Shown here: positions 1 to 7,155 of the stretch, piece by piece
How positions within the stretch are numbered: the first letter of the stretch is position 1
Layout of the letters: each line of letters begins with the position of its first letter
Origin: Nocardioides alkalitolerans
Lineage (GTDB): Bacteria; Actinomycetota; Actinomycetes; Propionibacteriales; Nocardioidaceae
Direction: 5' to 3'
Length of the DNA: 64,000 nt
NCBI GenBank assembly: GCA_038184435.1
Contig: CP116227.1
Span: 620,001-684,000 of the forward strand
Position numbers and translations under genes: made by a program
Notes under the pieces: model-generated
What the model was told of the DNA's origin: nothing
What the model saw: only the letters and a program-made list of their open reading frames with translations
The model's database searches: none

Positions 1-223
1 CGTACGGGGTGTCGACGAACGACAGCACGAGGTCGCCGAGCGTCGGCCCCAGCGCGCGAGCAGGGTCGCCGTGGCGCGCGTCGATGCTGTCGAGGAGCGA
101 GCCGACGCTGACGAGGAGGTCGAGCGGCCGGCCCGAGGCGAGCGCCCGCCGGAGCGCCTGGAACAGCTCCTGCCCCTCAGCGTCCGAGATGCGGTGGGGG
201 CGCTCGTCCTGGGGGCTCTCCAT
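1..223 (-). CDS. Hypothetical protein, 5' part only (gene runs off the left edge)
   Basis: The minus strand is open from an ATG at 223 to the window edge, giving about 74 residues that begin MESPQDERPHRISDAEG and include a Leu-rich helical stretch (ALRRALASGRPLDLLVSVGS). I do not recognise a family; it reads like a small soluble helical protein. The start is supported by a TAGGGT box 7 bases upstream, the leaderless pattern seen repeatedly in this window. The gene is divergent from the SelW-like gene at 266. The C-terminus is missing, so length and function cannot be judged. Confidence 0.6.
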   Translation of the reverse strand, partial: MESPQDERPHRISDAEGQELFQALRRALASGRPLDLLVSVGSLLDSIDARHGDPARALGPTLGDLVLSFVDTPY

Positions 224-230
224 TCCCCCG

Positions 231-236
231 ACCCTA
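231..236 (-). promoter_or_regulatory. -10 box TAGGGT of leaderless gene ending at the left edge
   Basis: TAGGGT on the minus strand lies 7 bases before the ATG at 223, so transcription should begin at or next to the start codon. No ribosome binding site is visible. Confidence 0.5.
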
Positions 237-265
237 GGCCCCCGCCGTCTGGGAGGATCGGGGGC

Positions 266-559
266 GTGGCGTCGGTCCGGATCACCTACTGCACGCAGTG
301 TCGCTGGCTGCTCCGCGCGACCTGGTACGCCGGCGAGCTGTTGCAGACCTTCGAGGGGGACCTCGACGAGGTCGCGCTCGCCCCCGCCACGGGCGGCGTG
401 TTCCGGGTGGACGTGCTCGTCGACGGTCAGCGCCACCGGGTGTGGAACCGCAAGACCGACGGCGGGTTCCCCGAGATCACGGAGCTGAAGCGGCGGGTGC
501 GGGACCTGGCGGCGCCGGGCCGGGACCTCGGCCATGCGGACCGGGTGCGCGGCGACTGA
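266..559 (+). CDS. SelT/SelW/SelH-family (Rdx-type) thioredoxin-fold redox protein, Cys form
   Basis: A 97-residue protein starting VASVRITYCTQCRW. The CxxC motif (Cys9-x-x-Cys12) after the first beta strand, followed by a LLQTF-type helix and a GGVFRVDVLVDG strand pair, is the layout of the Rdx/SelW family. Here both positions are Cys; in selenoprotein members the second is selenocysteine. The family is thought to act in cytoplasmic thiol redox, but the bacterial role is poorly defined. I chose GTG 266 because GGGAGG lies about 10 bases upstream; a longer reading frame to 71 would overlap the divergent gene. It is divergent from the gene at 1-223 and followed by a small membrane protein. Confidence 0.75.
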   Translation: MASVRITYCTQCRWLLRATWYAGELLQTFEGDLDEVALAPATGGVFRVDVLVDGQRHRVWNRKTDGGFPEITELKRRVRDLAAPGRDLGHADRVRGD

Positions 560-621
560 AGTCGCCCGCGACGCGACCATGGTCGCTCGCATCGGCGGTC
601 GAACCGGGCGAGGCTCGAGCC

Positions 622-807
622 GTGACCAGGACCATTCAGACCGCCGTCGGAATCCTCCTCCTCGCGGCCGGTGCCGTGCTCGTCCTGGGGCTGTCCGATG
701 CCGAGCTCTGGTGGGACGGTCGGCCGCTCGGGATCGTCCTCGTCGCGGTCGGGGGGCTGCGCGTCGCCGACGCGCTCCGGGAGCGGCGCTCCGAGAAGCG
801 GTCGTGA
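622..807 (+). CDS. Small two-helix membrane protein, unknown
   Basis: A 61-residue protein starting at GTG 622. Two hydrophobic stretches are visible (about residues 7-24, TAVGILLLAAGAVLVLGL, and 35-48), separated by a short loop with WWDGRP, and the tail is basic (RERRSEKRS). This fits a small integral membrane protein with both ends in the cytoplasm. No family is recognised. It ends five bases before the 3' end of the convergent adenosyltransferase gene. The start has no good ribosome binding site, so the assignment rests on the membrane-protein composition of the frame. Confidence 0.55.
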   Translation: MTRTIQTAVGILLLAAGAVLVLGLSDAELWWDGRPLGIVLVAVGGLRVADALRERRSEKRS

Positions 808-812
808 TGCCG

Positions 813-1388
813 TCAGCCGCGCTCGCCGCCCGGCACCCACAGCACGTCGCCGTTCACGCGGTTCGCGTGCCGCGCCAGGATGAAGAGCAGGTCCGAGAGC
901 CGGTTGAGGTACTTGATGGCGACGTCGTTCATGGATTCGGCGTACTCGTCCCAGGCCGCCCAGGCGGCGCGCTCGGCGCGGCGCACGACGGTGCGGGCCA
1001 CGTGGAGGTGGGCGGCGGCGGGGGTGCCGCCGTTGAGGATGAACGACCGGAGCTTCGGCAGGTCCTCGTTGTAGTGGTCGCACCAGCCCTCGAGGCGCTC
1101 GACGTAGTCGGGCTCGATCCGCAGGGGCGGGAACTCGGGCTCCTCGACGACCGGCGTGCAGAAGTCCGCGCCGACGTCGAAGAGGTCGTTCTGCACGTGG
1201 GTCAGCACCGCCACGACGTCCTCGTCGAGGCCGCCCGTCGCGAGCGCCACGCCGATGTGGGCGTTGGCCTCGTCGACGACGGCGTAGGCCTCGAGGCGCG
1301 CGTCGGTCTTGCTGGTCTCGCTCATGTCGCCGAGCCGGGTGCGGCCGGCGTCGCCGGTGCGGGTGTAGATGCGCGTCAGGTTGACCAT
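813..1388 (-). CDS. pduO: Cob(I)yrinic acid a,c-diamide / cob(I)alamin adenosyltransferase (PduO type)
   Basis: A 191-residue enzyme that transfers the adenosyl group of ATP to cob(I)alamin to make adenosylcobalamin. The N-terminal ATP-binding motif TRTGDAGRT (residues 8-16) and the C-terminal helix with RLSDLLFILARHAN are diagnostic of PduO-type enzymes, and the length is normal. I chose the ATG at 1388 (MVNLTRIYTRTGDAG) rather than an upstream start because a TACGGT box lies 6 bases before it. It sits about 0.7 kb from meaA, whose mutase needs exactly this cofactor, so a supply role for MeaA is a reasonable inference. Confidence 0.93.
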   Translation of the reverse strand: MVNLTRIYTRTGDAGRTRLGDMSETSKTDARLEAYAVVDEANAHIGVALATGGLDEDVVAVLTHVQNDLFDVGADFCTPVVEEPEFPPLRIEPDYVERLEGWCDHYNEDLPKLRSFILNGGTPAAAHLHVARTVVRRAERAAWAAWDEYAESMNDVAIKYLNRLSDLLFILARHANRVNGDVLWVPGGERG

Positions 1389-1394
1389 GGCTCG

Positions 1395-1400
1395 ACCGTA
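1395..1400 (-). promoter_or_regulatory. -10 box TACGGT of the adenosyltransferase gene
   Basis: TACGGT on the minus strand is 6 bases before ATG 1388, predicting a leaderless transcript. Confidence 0.5.
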
Positions 1401-1587
1401 GGTCATCGACCCGGACGCACGGAGGGCGCGCCGCGCGCAGGCTGCCGGCACCCGGGTGAGCCGCGTCGTACAGTGTGTGCCACGTCACACCATGTCGCTC
1501 CAGCGGTCCGGTGCAACCGATCCGCCTCTCGGGACGTCTGTGCTTGTGGGAACGCGATCCGGAAAGACCGGGGAACGAGGCATCGAC

Positions 1588-1959
1588 ATGGCTGACACGG
1601 CGGCGACCGGGACGACCGGCACGATCGCACGGCGCACGAGCACGGGGAACCGCCTGCAGATCGTCATGGACGGTCCGCGGCTGGAGCTCGTCGGCGACTT
1701 CGACGCGCGCAGCACCTCGCAGGTGCGTCCGGTGCTCCACGGGGCGATGGCCGCCCACGAGCGGGTCGTGGTCGACCTCGCCGGTGTCGCGAACGTCGAC
1801 CTGACGGCCCTGCGGGTGCTGGCCGCGGCCAGCCGCCGGGCCCACCACGAGGGGCGCCACCTCGTGCTGAGCTCCCCGCGTCCCGTCGTCGTGCGCCTCA
1901 TGCACCTGTCCCACCTCGCCCGCCTGCTCGAGGTGGAGCGCCTCGCCGTACCGGCGTGA
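1588..1959 (+). CDS. STAS-domain protein, anti-sigma-factor antagonist type
   Basis: A 123-residue single STAS domain: strand GDFDAR, strand VVVDLAGVANVDLTALRVL, then a helix and the HLVLSSP strand. STAS proteins of this size (SpoIIAA/RsbV type) bind anti-sigma kinases and are switched by phosphorylation. The phosphosite region, usually MDSSGL, here reads VDLTAL, so the acceptor position would be a Thr. No anti-sigma kinase or sigma factor gene is adjacent, so the partner is unknown. The start is ATG 1588, with GGGGAACGAGG just upstream as ribosome binding site; an earlier in-frame ATG at 1456 has no support. Confidence 0.75.
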   Translation: MADTAATGTTGTIARRTSTGNRLQIVMDGPRLELVGDFDARSTSQVRPVLHGAMAAHERVVVDLAGVANVDLTALRVLAAASRRAHHEGRHLVLSSPRPVVVRLMHLSHLARLLEVERLAVPA

Positions 1960-2025
1960 GGGCCGGCGGCCGACCGTGGGGTAACTGACCGGACGGGGAG
2001 GTGATCCATGCCCCACGGGAGGTGG

Positions 2026-2039
2026 TTACCGATCGGTCG
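2026..2039. promoter_or_regulatory. Operator-like dyad upstream of meaA
   Basis: TTACC-GATC-GGTCG, containing the perfect 10-bp palindrome ACCGATCGGT (2028-2037), lies just upstream of the -10 box of meaA. A similar TTACC-N4-GGTAG dyad occurs before the 3-hydroxyacyl-CoA dehydrogenase gene (7928-7941) and a looser one before etfB (40997-41010). A TetR-like regulator is an inference; no regulator gene is adjacent. Confidence 0.4.
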
Positions 2040-2048
2040 CTCGCGTCA

Positions 2049-2054
2049 TACTCT
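2049..2054 (+). promoter_or_regulatory. -10 box TACTCT of meaA
   Basis: TACTCT is 6 bases before ATG 2061, so the transcript should start at the A of the start codon. This decides for ATG 2061 over the in-frame GTG at 2001. Confidence 0.5.
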
Positions 2055-2060
2055 GCGATC

Positions 2061-4124
2061 ATGAGCGACTCCTCGAACGGCGCCGTCGACGCCGCCGCCG
2101 CGCCGACCCCCGCCGCCGTGCCCGAGCGGCCGGCGAAGGACCGGCCGTGGGTGATGCGGACCTACGCGGGCCACTCGACCGCCGAGGCGTCCAACGCGCT
2201 CTACCGCTCGAACCTCGAGAAGGGCCAGACCGGCCTGTCGGTGGCCTTCGACCTGCCGACCCAGACCGGCTACGACCCCACCAGCCCGCTCGCGCGGGGC
2301 GAGGTGGGCAAGGTCGGCGTGCCCGTGCCCCACCTGGGCGAGATGCGCAAGCTGTTCGACGGCATCCCGCTCACGTCGATGAACACGTCGATGACGATCA
2401 ACGCCACCGCGATGTGGCTGCTGGCGATGTACCAGGTGGCCGCCGAGGAGCAGAACCCGGAGCTCGACCCGGCCGAGGTCGCCCAGCAGCTCGCAGGCAC
2501 GACGCAGAACGACATCATCAAGGAGTACCTGTCGCGGGGGACCTACGTGTTCCCGCCGGAGCACTCCCTGCGCCTGATCAGCGACATGATCGCCTACACG
2601 GTCCACCAGATCCCGAAGTGGAACCCGATCAACATCTGCAGCTACCACCTGCAGGAGGCCGGGGCCACGCCGACCCAGGAGCTGGCGTACTCGCTGTGCA
2701 CCGCCATCGCCGTCCTCGACGCGGTGAAGGCCGCGGGCCAGGTGAGCGAGGACGACTTCGAGAAGGTCGTCGGGCGCATCTCGTTCTTCGTCAACGCCGG
2801 CGTGCGGTTCGTCGAGGAGATGTCGAAGATGCGCGCCTTCGTGCGCCTCTGGGACGAGATCACCGCGGAGCGCTACGGGGTGAAGGACCCGAAGATGCGT
2901 CGGTTCCGCTACGGCGTGCAGGTCAACAGCCTCGGGCTCACGGAGTCGCAGCCCGAGAACAACGTGCAGCGCATCGTCCTCGAGATGCTCGCGGTGACCC
3001 TCAGCAAGGACGCCCGCGCACGCGCCGTGCAGCTCCCGGCCTGGAACGAGGCGCTGGGCCTGCCGCGGCCGTGGGACCAGCAGTGGTCGCTGCGCCTGCA
3101 GCAGGTCCTGGCCTACGAGTCCGACCTGCTCGAGTACGCCGACATCTTCGACGGCAGCCACGTGATCGAGGCGAAGGTCAGCGAGCTGGTCGAGGGCGCC
3201 AAGGCCGAGATCGACCGCGTGCAGGCGATGGGCGGCGCGATCGCCGCTGTCGAGTCGGGTTACATGAAGCAGGCCCTGGTGTCGTCGCACGCGGCCCGCC
3301 GCGCGCGCATCGAGTCGGGCGACGAGGTCATCGTCGGCGTCAACAAGTTCACGACCACCGAGTCCTCGCCGCTGACGGCCGACCTCGACGGCGCGATCCA
3401 GACCGCCGACCCCGAGGCCGAGCGCTCGGCGATCGCCTCGGTCGAGGCCTGGAAGGCGCAGCGCGACGAGGTCGCGGTGACGGCGGCCCTCGCGAAGCTC
3501 GCCGAGGACGCGAAGGGCGACGCCAACCTCATGCACGCGACCCTGGCCGCCGCTCGGGCGGGGGCGACGACGGGGGAGTGGGCGGCCACCCTCCGCGAGG
3601 TGTTCGGCGAGTTCCGGGCGCCGACCGGTGTCTCCGGCGCCGTCGGCGTGGCCGAGGCCGGGGCCGAGCTCACGGCGGTGCGGGAGAAGGTCGCGGCCAC
3701 CGGCGAGGAGCTGGGCGGTCGCCTGCGGCTGCTCGTCGGCAAGCCGGGCCTCGACGGTCACTCGAACGGCGCCGAGCAGGTGGCGGTGCGTGCCCGCGAC
3801 GCCGGCTTCGAGGTCATCTACCAGGGCATCCGGCTGACGCCCGAGCAGATCGTGGCCGCGGCGGTCGCCGAGGACGTGCACTGCGTCGGTCTGTCGATCC
3901 TGTCGGGCTCGCACATGGAGCTGGTGCCCGACGTGCTCGACGGCCTCCGGGCCGCGGGCGCGGGCGACATCCCGGTCATCGTGGGCGGGATCATCCCCGA
4001 CTCCGACGGCAAGCGCCTGCAGGAGCTCGGGGTGGCGGCGGTCTACACGCCCAAGGACTTCGGTCTCACGGAGATCATGGGCGGGATCGTCGACGTCATC
4101 CGCGCGGCCAACGGTCTCGACTGA
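2061..4124 (+). CDS. meaA: Ethylmalonyl-CoA mutase (MeaA/Ecm), adenosylcobalamin-dependent
   Basis: A 687-residue single-chain acyl-CoA mutase. The N-terminal TIM-barrel domain (about residues 30-520) has the MeaA-type segment FDLPTQTGYDPTSPLARGE and GKVGVPVPHLGEM, which differs from the FDLATHRGYDSD pattern of methylmalonyl-CoA mutase. The C-terminal B12 domain (about 550-680) carries the base-off motif D565-G-H567-x-x-G, then LSILSGS and the GG turn. MeaA converts ethylmalonyl-CoA to methylsuccinyl-CoA in the ethylmalonyl-CoA pathway. Length and domain fusion match the family. The partner genes mce, meaB and thiolase are at 17-20 kb, and the cofactor enzyme is next door. Specificity is assigned by clade-like motifs, so another acyl-CoA mutase specificity is possible but less likely. 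Confidence 0.9.
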   Translation: MSDSSNGAVDAAAAPTPAAVPERPAKDRPWVMRTYAGHSTAEASNALYRSNLEKGQTGLSVAFDLPTQTGYDPTSPLARGEVGKVGVPVPHLGEMRKLFDGIPLTSMNTSMTINATAMWLLAMYQVAAEEQNPELDPAEVAQQLAGTTQNDIIKEYLSRGTYVFPPEHSLRLISDMIAYTVHQIPKWNPINICSYHLQEAGATPTQELAYSLCTAIAVLDAVKAAGQVSEDDFEKVVGRISFFVNAGVRFVEEMSKMRAFVRLWDEITAERYGVKDPKMRRFRYGVQVNSLGLTESQPENNVQRIVLEMLAVTLSKDARARAVQLPAWNEALGLPRPWDQQWSLRLQQVLAYESDLLEYADIFDGSHVIEAKVSELVEGAKAEIDRVQAMGGAIAAVESGYMKQALVSSHAARRARIESGDEVIVGVNKFTTTESSPLTADLDGAIQTADPEAERSAIASVEAWKAQRDEVAVTAALAKLAEDAKGDANLMHATLAAARAGATTGEWAATLREVFGEFRAPTGVSGAVGVAEAGAELTAVREKVAATGEELGGRLRLLVGKPGLDGHSNGAEQVAVRARDAGFEVIYQGIRLTPEQIVAAAVAEDVHCVGLSILSGSHMELVPDVLDGLRAAGAGDIPVIVGGIIPDSDGKRLQELGVAAVYTPKDFGLTEIMGGIVDVIRAANGLD

Positions 4125-4157
4125 GGCAAGGCTTCGCTCATCTTCGTCGCCGTCGCG

Positions 4158-4163
4158 TAGCAT
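4158..4163 (+). promoter_or_regulatory. -10 box TAGCAT of the small Cys-rich protein gene
   Basis: TAGCAT is 7 bases before GTG 4171, supporting a leaderless GTG start. Confidence 0.45.
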
Positions 4164-4170
4164 CCACGCC

Positions 4171-4362
4171 GTGGGCAAGTCCAAGGGGAAGAAGAAGCTT
4201 CCCAAGCTGAAGTGCTGCGAGTCGAAGTCGAAGTGCAGCCGTTGCCCCCTCCGCATGCTCAAGGAGGGGACGTTGCCGGACGGCTACACCGTCAAGCACC
4301 GTCACCTCGTGCGTGTCGACGGCAAGAAGGTCAGCAAGAAGAAGCTGCAGAAGGCCGCCTGA
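4171..4362 (+). CDS. Small basic Cys-cluster protein, unknown
   Basis: A 63-residue, very Lys-rich protein (MGKSKGKKKLPKLK start, KVSKKKLQKAA end). Its core holds four cysteines, CC-x5-C-x2-C followed by PLRML, which could bind a metal such as zinc, and then a short beta-like segment with GYTVKHRHLVRV. The charge suggests nucleic acid or ribosome contact; both are inferences. I do not recognise a named family. The GTG start is backed by the TAGCAT box 7 bases upstream. It lies between meaA and the ferritin gene in the same direction, but has its own promoter. Confidence 0.65.
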   Translation: MGKSKGKKKLPKLKCCESKSKCSRCPLRMLKEGTLPDGYTVKHRHLVRVDGKKVSKKKLQKAA

Positions 4363-4465
4363 GCCCAGCCTCTCCTGGGATGCCGCGACGTCGCCGCTCT
4401 GGCAGGATCGTGACCGCCGTCGTCCCGCGACTGCATCCCGACGAGATCGACCAGGAGACGCCCTC

Positions 4466-4990
4466 ATGCCCGCAGCCCGTTTCGCCGAGCAGCTCAACGT
4501 CCAGATCGGCAACGAGCTCGCCGCCCACAACCAGTACCTGGCCTGCGCGGTCTACTACGACGCCCTGACGATGCCGCAGATGGCGGCCTTCTTCTACGGC
4601 CAGGCGCTCGAGGAGCGCGAGCACGCGCTCATGATGGTGCAGTACCTCCTCGACACGGACGCCGACGTGACCATCCCGGGCGTCGAGGCCCCGACCTCGA
4701 CCTTCGACGACGTCATCGCCCCCGTCGCGCTGGCGCTGGCGCAGGAGAAGCGGGTGACCGAGCAGATCAACGGTCTGCTGCGGATCGCGCGCGAGGAGTC
4801 CGACTACGCCTCCGAGCAGTTCATGCAGTGGTTCATCAAGGAGCAGGTCGAGGAGATCGCCACGATGAGCGACCTCCTGACGGTCGTCACCCGCAGCAAG
4901 GACGACGTCAACGACATCGAGGAGTACGTCGCCCGCGAGCAGGGCGGTGCTGGCGCCGACCCGACCGCTCCGCCCGTCGCGGGCGCCTGA
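4466..4990 (+). CDS. Ferritin-like iron storage protein
   Basis: A 174-residue four-helix ferritin. The ferroxidase-type ligands are visible in helix A (QIGNELAAHNQYLACAVYYD), helix B (QALEEREHALMMVQYLLD, with the ExxH pair) and helix C/D (AQEKRVTEQINGLL, ASEQFMQWFIKEQVEE). This pattern fits the BfrB-type bacterial ferritins that oxidise Fe(II) and store the ferric core in a 24-mer in the cytoplasm. There is no Met residue at a haem-ligand position that I can identify, so ferritin is favoured over bacterioferritin. ATG 4466 is preceded by CCAGGAGA. The C-terminal 20 residues are low-complexity (GGAGADPTAPPVAGA). Confidence 0.9.
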   Translation: MPAARFAEQLNVQIGNELAAHNQYLACAVYYDALTMPQMAAFFYGQALEEREHALMMVQYLLDTDADVTIPGVEAPTSTFDDVIAPVALALAQEKRVTEQINGLLRIAREESDYASEQFMQWFIKEQVEEIATMSDLLTVVTRSKDDVNDIEEYVAREQGGAGADPTAPPVAGA

Positions 4991-5024
4991 GCCCGGACGC
5001 CCGGAGAGCAGGAGGAGCCCGCCG

Positions 5025-5942
5025 GTGAGCCGCGTCATCGTCGTCGGTGCCGGCGTCGTCGGTCTGACGGCGGCGGTGCGTCTGCTCGAGGCGGGCCACC
5101 GCGTCGACGTCGTCGCCCGGGACCTGCCGCTGGAGACGACGTCGGTCGTCGCCGGGGCGGTCTGGTACCCCTACCTCGCCTTTCCCCGCGCCCGCGTCGG
5201 TGACTGGGGGCGCACGTCGTACGCCGTCCTCGACGCCCTCAGCGACACCGATCCCGACGCCGGCGTGCGCATGCGCGAGGGCACCGAGGTGCACCGCACC
5301 CGCACGCCCGACCCGTGGTGGGCCGACGGCGGGCCGCCGATCGCGCGGGAGACGGCGCTGCCCCCGGGGTACGTCGACGGATGGACCTTCCGGGCGCCGG
5401 TGCTCGACATGCCGGTGCACCTGCGGTGGCTCGTGCGGCGCGTCGAGGAGCTGGGCGGCACGCTCACCCGGATGAACCTCTCGGCGCTCCCGTCCCACGC
5501 CGACGTGGTCGTCAACTGCTCCGGGATCGGGTCGCGGCTGCTGGCGGGGGACCGCACCCTCGTGCCCATCCGCGGCCAGGTCGTCGTGGTCGAGCAGGTC
5601 GGCCTCGAGCGCTGGTGGCTGGACGAGGGCGGTGACCACCCGACGTACGTGCTGCCCCGCGAGCGCGAGATCGTCGTGGGGGGCACCGCCGTCGAGGGGG
5701 AGTGGAGCCGCACGCCGTCGCCGGAGGCGGCCCGCGACATCCTCGAGCGCGCGGCGGTGCTCGTGCCGGCCCTGCGCGGCGCGAAGGTGCTGCGGCACAA
5801 GGTGGGTCTGCGACCGCTGCGGGCCGCGGTCCGCGTGGAGCGCCAGGGCGACGTGGTGCACTGCTACGGCCACGGTGGCGCCGGTGTCACCCTGGCCTGG
5901 GGGTGCGCGGAGGAGGTCACCCGCCTGGTGGGGACCGCCTGA
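5025..5942 (+). CDS. FAD-dependent D-amino acid oxidase family protein
   Basis: A 305-residue DAO-family flavoprotein. The N-terminus is a dinucleotide-binding fold (VIVVGAGVVGLTAAVRLLEAGH), and the C-terminal signature GHGGAGVTLAWGCAEE is the classical D-amino acid oxidase motif. IRGQVVVVE in the middle and RPLR near residue 267 match the substrate-binding core. D-amino acid oxidases deaminate neutral D-amino acids to 2-oxo acids with release of hydrogen peroxide. The strong AGGAGGAG at 5010-5017 sets the GTG start at 5025. It follows the ferritin gene by 34 bases and may be cotranscribed. No peroxisomal-type signal or secretion signal is seen, so it is probably cytoplasmic. Confidence 0.88.
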   Translation: MSRVIVVGAGVVGLTAAVRLLEAGHRVDVVARDLPLETTSVVAGAVWYPYLAFPRARVGDWGRTSYAVLDALSDTDPDAGVRMREGTEVHRTRTPDPWWADGGPPIARETALPPGYVDGWTFRAPVLDMPVHLRWLVRRVEELGGTLTRMNLSALPSHADVVVNCSGIGSRLLAGDRTLVPIRGQVVVVEQVGLERWWLDEGGDHPTYVLPREREIVVGGTAVEGEWSRTPSPEAARDILERAAVLVPALRGAKVLRHKVGLRPLRAAVRVERQGDVVHCYGHGGAGVTLAWGCAEEVTRLVGTA

Positions 5943-5946
5943 CCCG

Positions 5947-6270
5947 TCAGCCCGGCTCGATCGGCTCGACCGCCACGACGGCAGGGGGCGGGAGCGCGGC
6001 GTACACGTGGGGGAAGGTGTCGTCCCCGACGGGGTCCTCGCGCCACGGCACGCCGAGCTCGTCGAGGAGGTCGGTGTCGACGGTGAGCAGCACGAGCGGC
6101 TCCGTCACGTCGGCGTAGTAGCGCTCCAGCACCCCGGCGACCTGCTCCGGCCGCGCCGCGTGGAGGAAGCCCTCCTGGGCGAGCGTGCGGCCCCGGGTCG
6201 AGGTCTCGTAGGCGCCCGTGGCCTGGGCGGACGCCCAGTCGGCGGCGGTGGCGACGTGGTGGATCAGCAT
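5947..6270 (-). CDS. DUF952 family protein
   Basis: A 107-residue protein of the DUF952 family: LIHHVATAADW at the start, then GRTLAQEGFLHAARPEQV (the GF[IL]H block), LVLLTVDTDLL and FPHVYAALPPPAVV at the end. The family is widespread and of unknown biochemical function; the fold resembles ADP-ribosyltransferase-like proteins according to general knowledge, which I cannot confirm here. Its ATG (6268-6270) shares one base with the TGA of the upstream WapI-like gene, giving TGATG, so the two are translationally coupled. It converges on the D-amino acid oxidase gene with a gap of four bases. Confidence 0.85.
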   Translation of the reverse strand: MLIHHVATAADWASAQATGAYETSTRGRTLAQEGFLHAARPEQVAGVLERYYADVTEPLVLLTVDTDLLDELGVPWREDPVGDDTFPHVYAALPPPAVVAVEPIEPG

Positions 6271-6728
6271 CAGCGCTCCGGGAAGGCATCGAGGTGGGCC
6301 GCCCACGCGTCGGCGGCGGCGTGCAGGTGGGCCGAGGGTACGACGAGGCCGATCGACCACGGCGCGTCGTGGTCGGGTCGTCCGGCCTCCGCGTCGAACG
6401 TCACGGTGAGCTGGACGGAGCCGCCCGCCTGGCGGCCGATCCGGAACGCCAGCAGCGGCTCGAGGAACCGGAGCGTCGCCGGTGCCCGGCCGTCCCCGGC
6501 GGCGCGGAGCCACCGGACCGTCTCCTGCGCTTCGTGCGTCTCCGTGCACGGGTGCGTGAATCCCCACCGGCGCGTTCCGTCATCGACCTCGCCGTGCAGG
6601 ACCAGCCAGTTGGCGTCCCACTCCCACGAGTCCTCGGGCGGATCGGGGAACTCGTAGCGCAGGACGGCCAGGTCGAGTCCCCGTCCCGAGGCGTCGCGCA
6701 ACCGCAGCCCGGACGCTTGCCGGCTCAC
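6270..6728 (-). CDS. WapI/DUF6228-like protein (immunity-protein-like fold), uncertain
   Basis: A 152-residue soluble protein. The block LRYEFPDPPEDSWEWDANWLVL is similar to the Y.FP...DANWL pattern of WapI-family immunity proteins, which neutralise contact-dependent WapA-type toxins; here no toxin gene is nearby. The rest (LRFLEPLLAFRIG, SVQLTVTFDAEAG) looks beta-rich. I chose GTG 6728 because CCGGAGGACCC gives a good ribosome binding site 5 bases upstream; the frame remains open further upstream but would run into the divergent gene at 6816. It is coupled by TGATG to the DUF952 gene. The family call is by motif memory and needs a profile search. Confidence 0.55.
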   Translation of the reverse strand: MSRQASGLRLRDASGRGLDLAVLRYEFPDPPEDSWEWDANWLVLHGEVDDGTRRWGFTHPCTETHEAQETVRWLRAAGDGRAPATLRFLEPLLAFRIGRQAGGSVQLTVTFDAEAGRPDHDAPWSIGLVVPSAHLHAAADAWAAHLDAFPER

Positions 6729-6815
6729 CGGGTCCTCCGGTCTTCCGGGCTGCCGGCGAGGTCGGACCAGGCGGTTCCTCCTGCGCAGGGCCGGGTGCGG
6801 TGAGAGCGTGGGTGC

Positions 6816-7136
6816 ATGTCGGACGCCCACGCTATCCCTCCGGAGTGGCTGGTGCCGACGCGTGCCGTGGTCCACTCCACCTTCGGCACCGGGACGGTCG
6901 GACGAGTCAGCGACTACAAGGGCGTGCCGACGGTGTGGATCGACTTCGACTACGGCGAGACGAAGGCGTTGTCGCTCCAGCACGGGCTGCAGCACCTGGC
7001 GCCACGGCCCCGGTGGGCCCGCCGGACGCCGCCGGACCGGACGCTTCGATGCGACGTCTGTGGTCAGCGTCCCCTGGTGATCAACACTGACGACCAGATG
7101 CTGTGCGAAGTCCACCGGTCACACTTCATGACATGA
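6816..7136 (+). CDS. Small Tudor/KOW-like plus zinc-finger-like protein, unknown
   Basis: A 106-residue protein in two parts. Residues 12-65 (AVVHSTFGTGTV, VWIDFDYGETKALSLQ) resemble the small beta-barrel (Tudor/KOW-like) found at the end of UvrD/PcrA-type helicases, where the V.H..FG.G.V pattern is typical. Residues 80-102 hold CDVC and CEVH, spaced like a CxxC...CxxH zinc finger. The combination suggests a nucleic-acid or RNA-polymerase contact protein, but that is inference. I do not know a named family with this architecture. It is divergent from the WapI-like gene and convergent with nucS, and no clear ribosome binding site precedes the ATG. Confidence 0.6.
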   Translation: MSDAHAIPPEWLVPTRAVVHSTFGTGTVGRVSDYKGVPTVWIDFDYGETKALSLQHGLQHLAPRPRWARRTPPDRTLRCDVCGQRPLVINTDDQMLCEVHRSHFMT

Positions 7137-7155
7137 GCCGCCTCGCGCGAGCTGG

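Noticed and set aside
2001..2060. GTG at 2001 as the start of meaA
   Set aside because: The 20 extra residues include the operator-like dyad and the -10 box, have no family similarity, and the TACTCT box points to ATG 2061.
1389..2060. Cobalamin riboswitch before meaA or the adenosyltransferase gene
   Set aside because: Both transcripts appear leaderless, leaving no room for an RNA leader; no B12-box-like sequence was seen.
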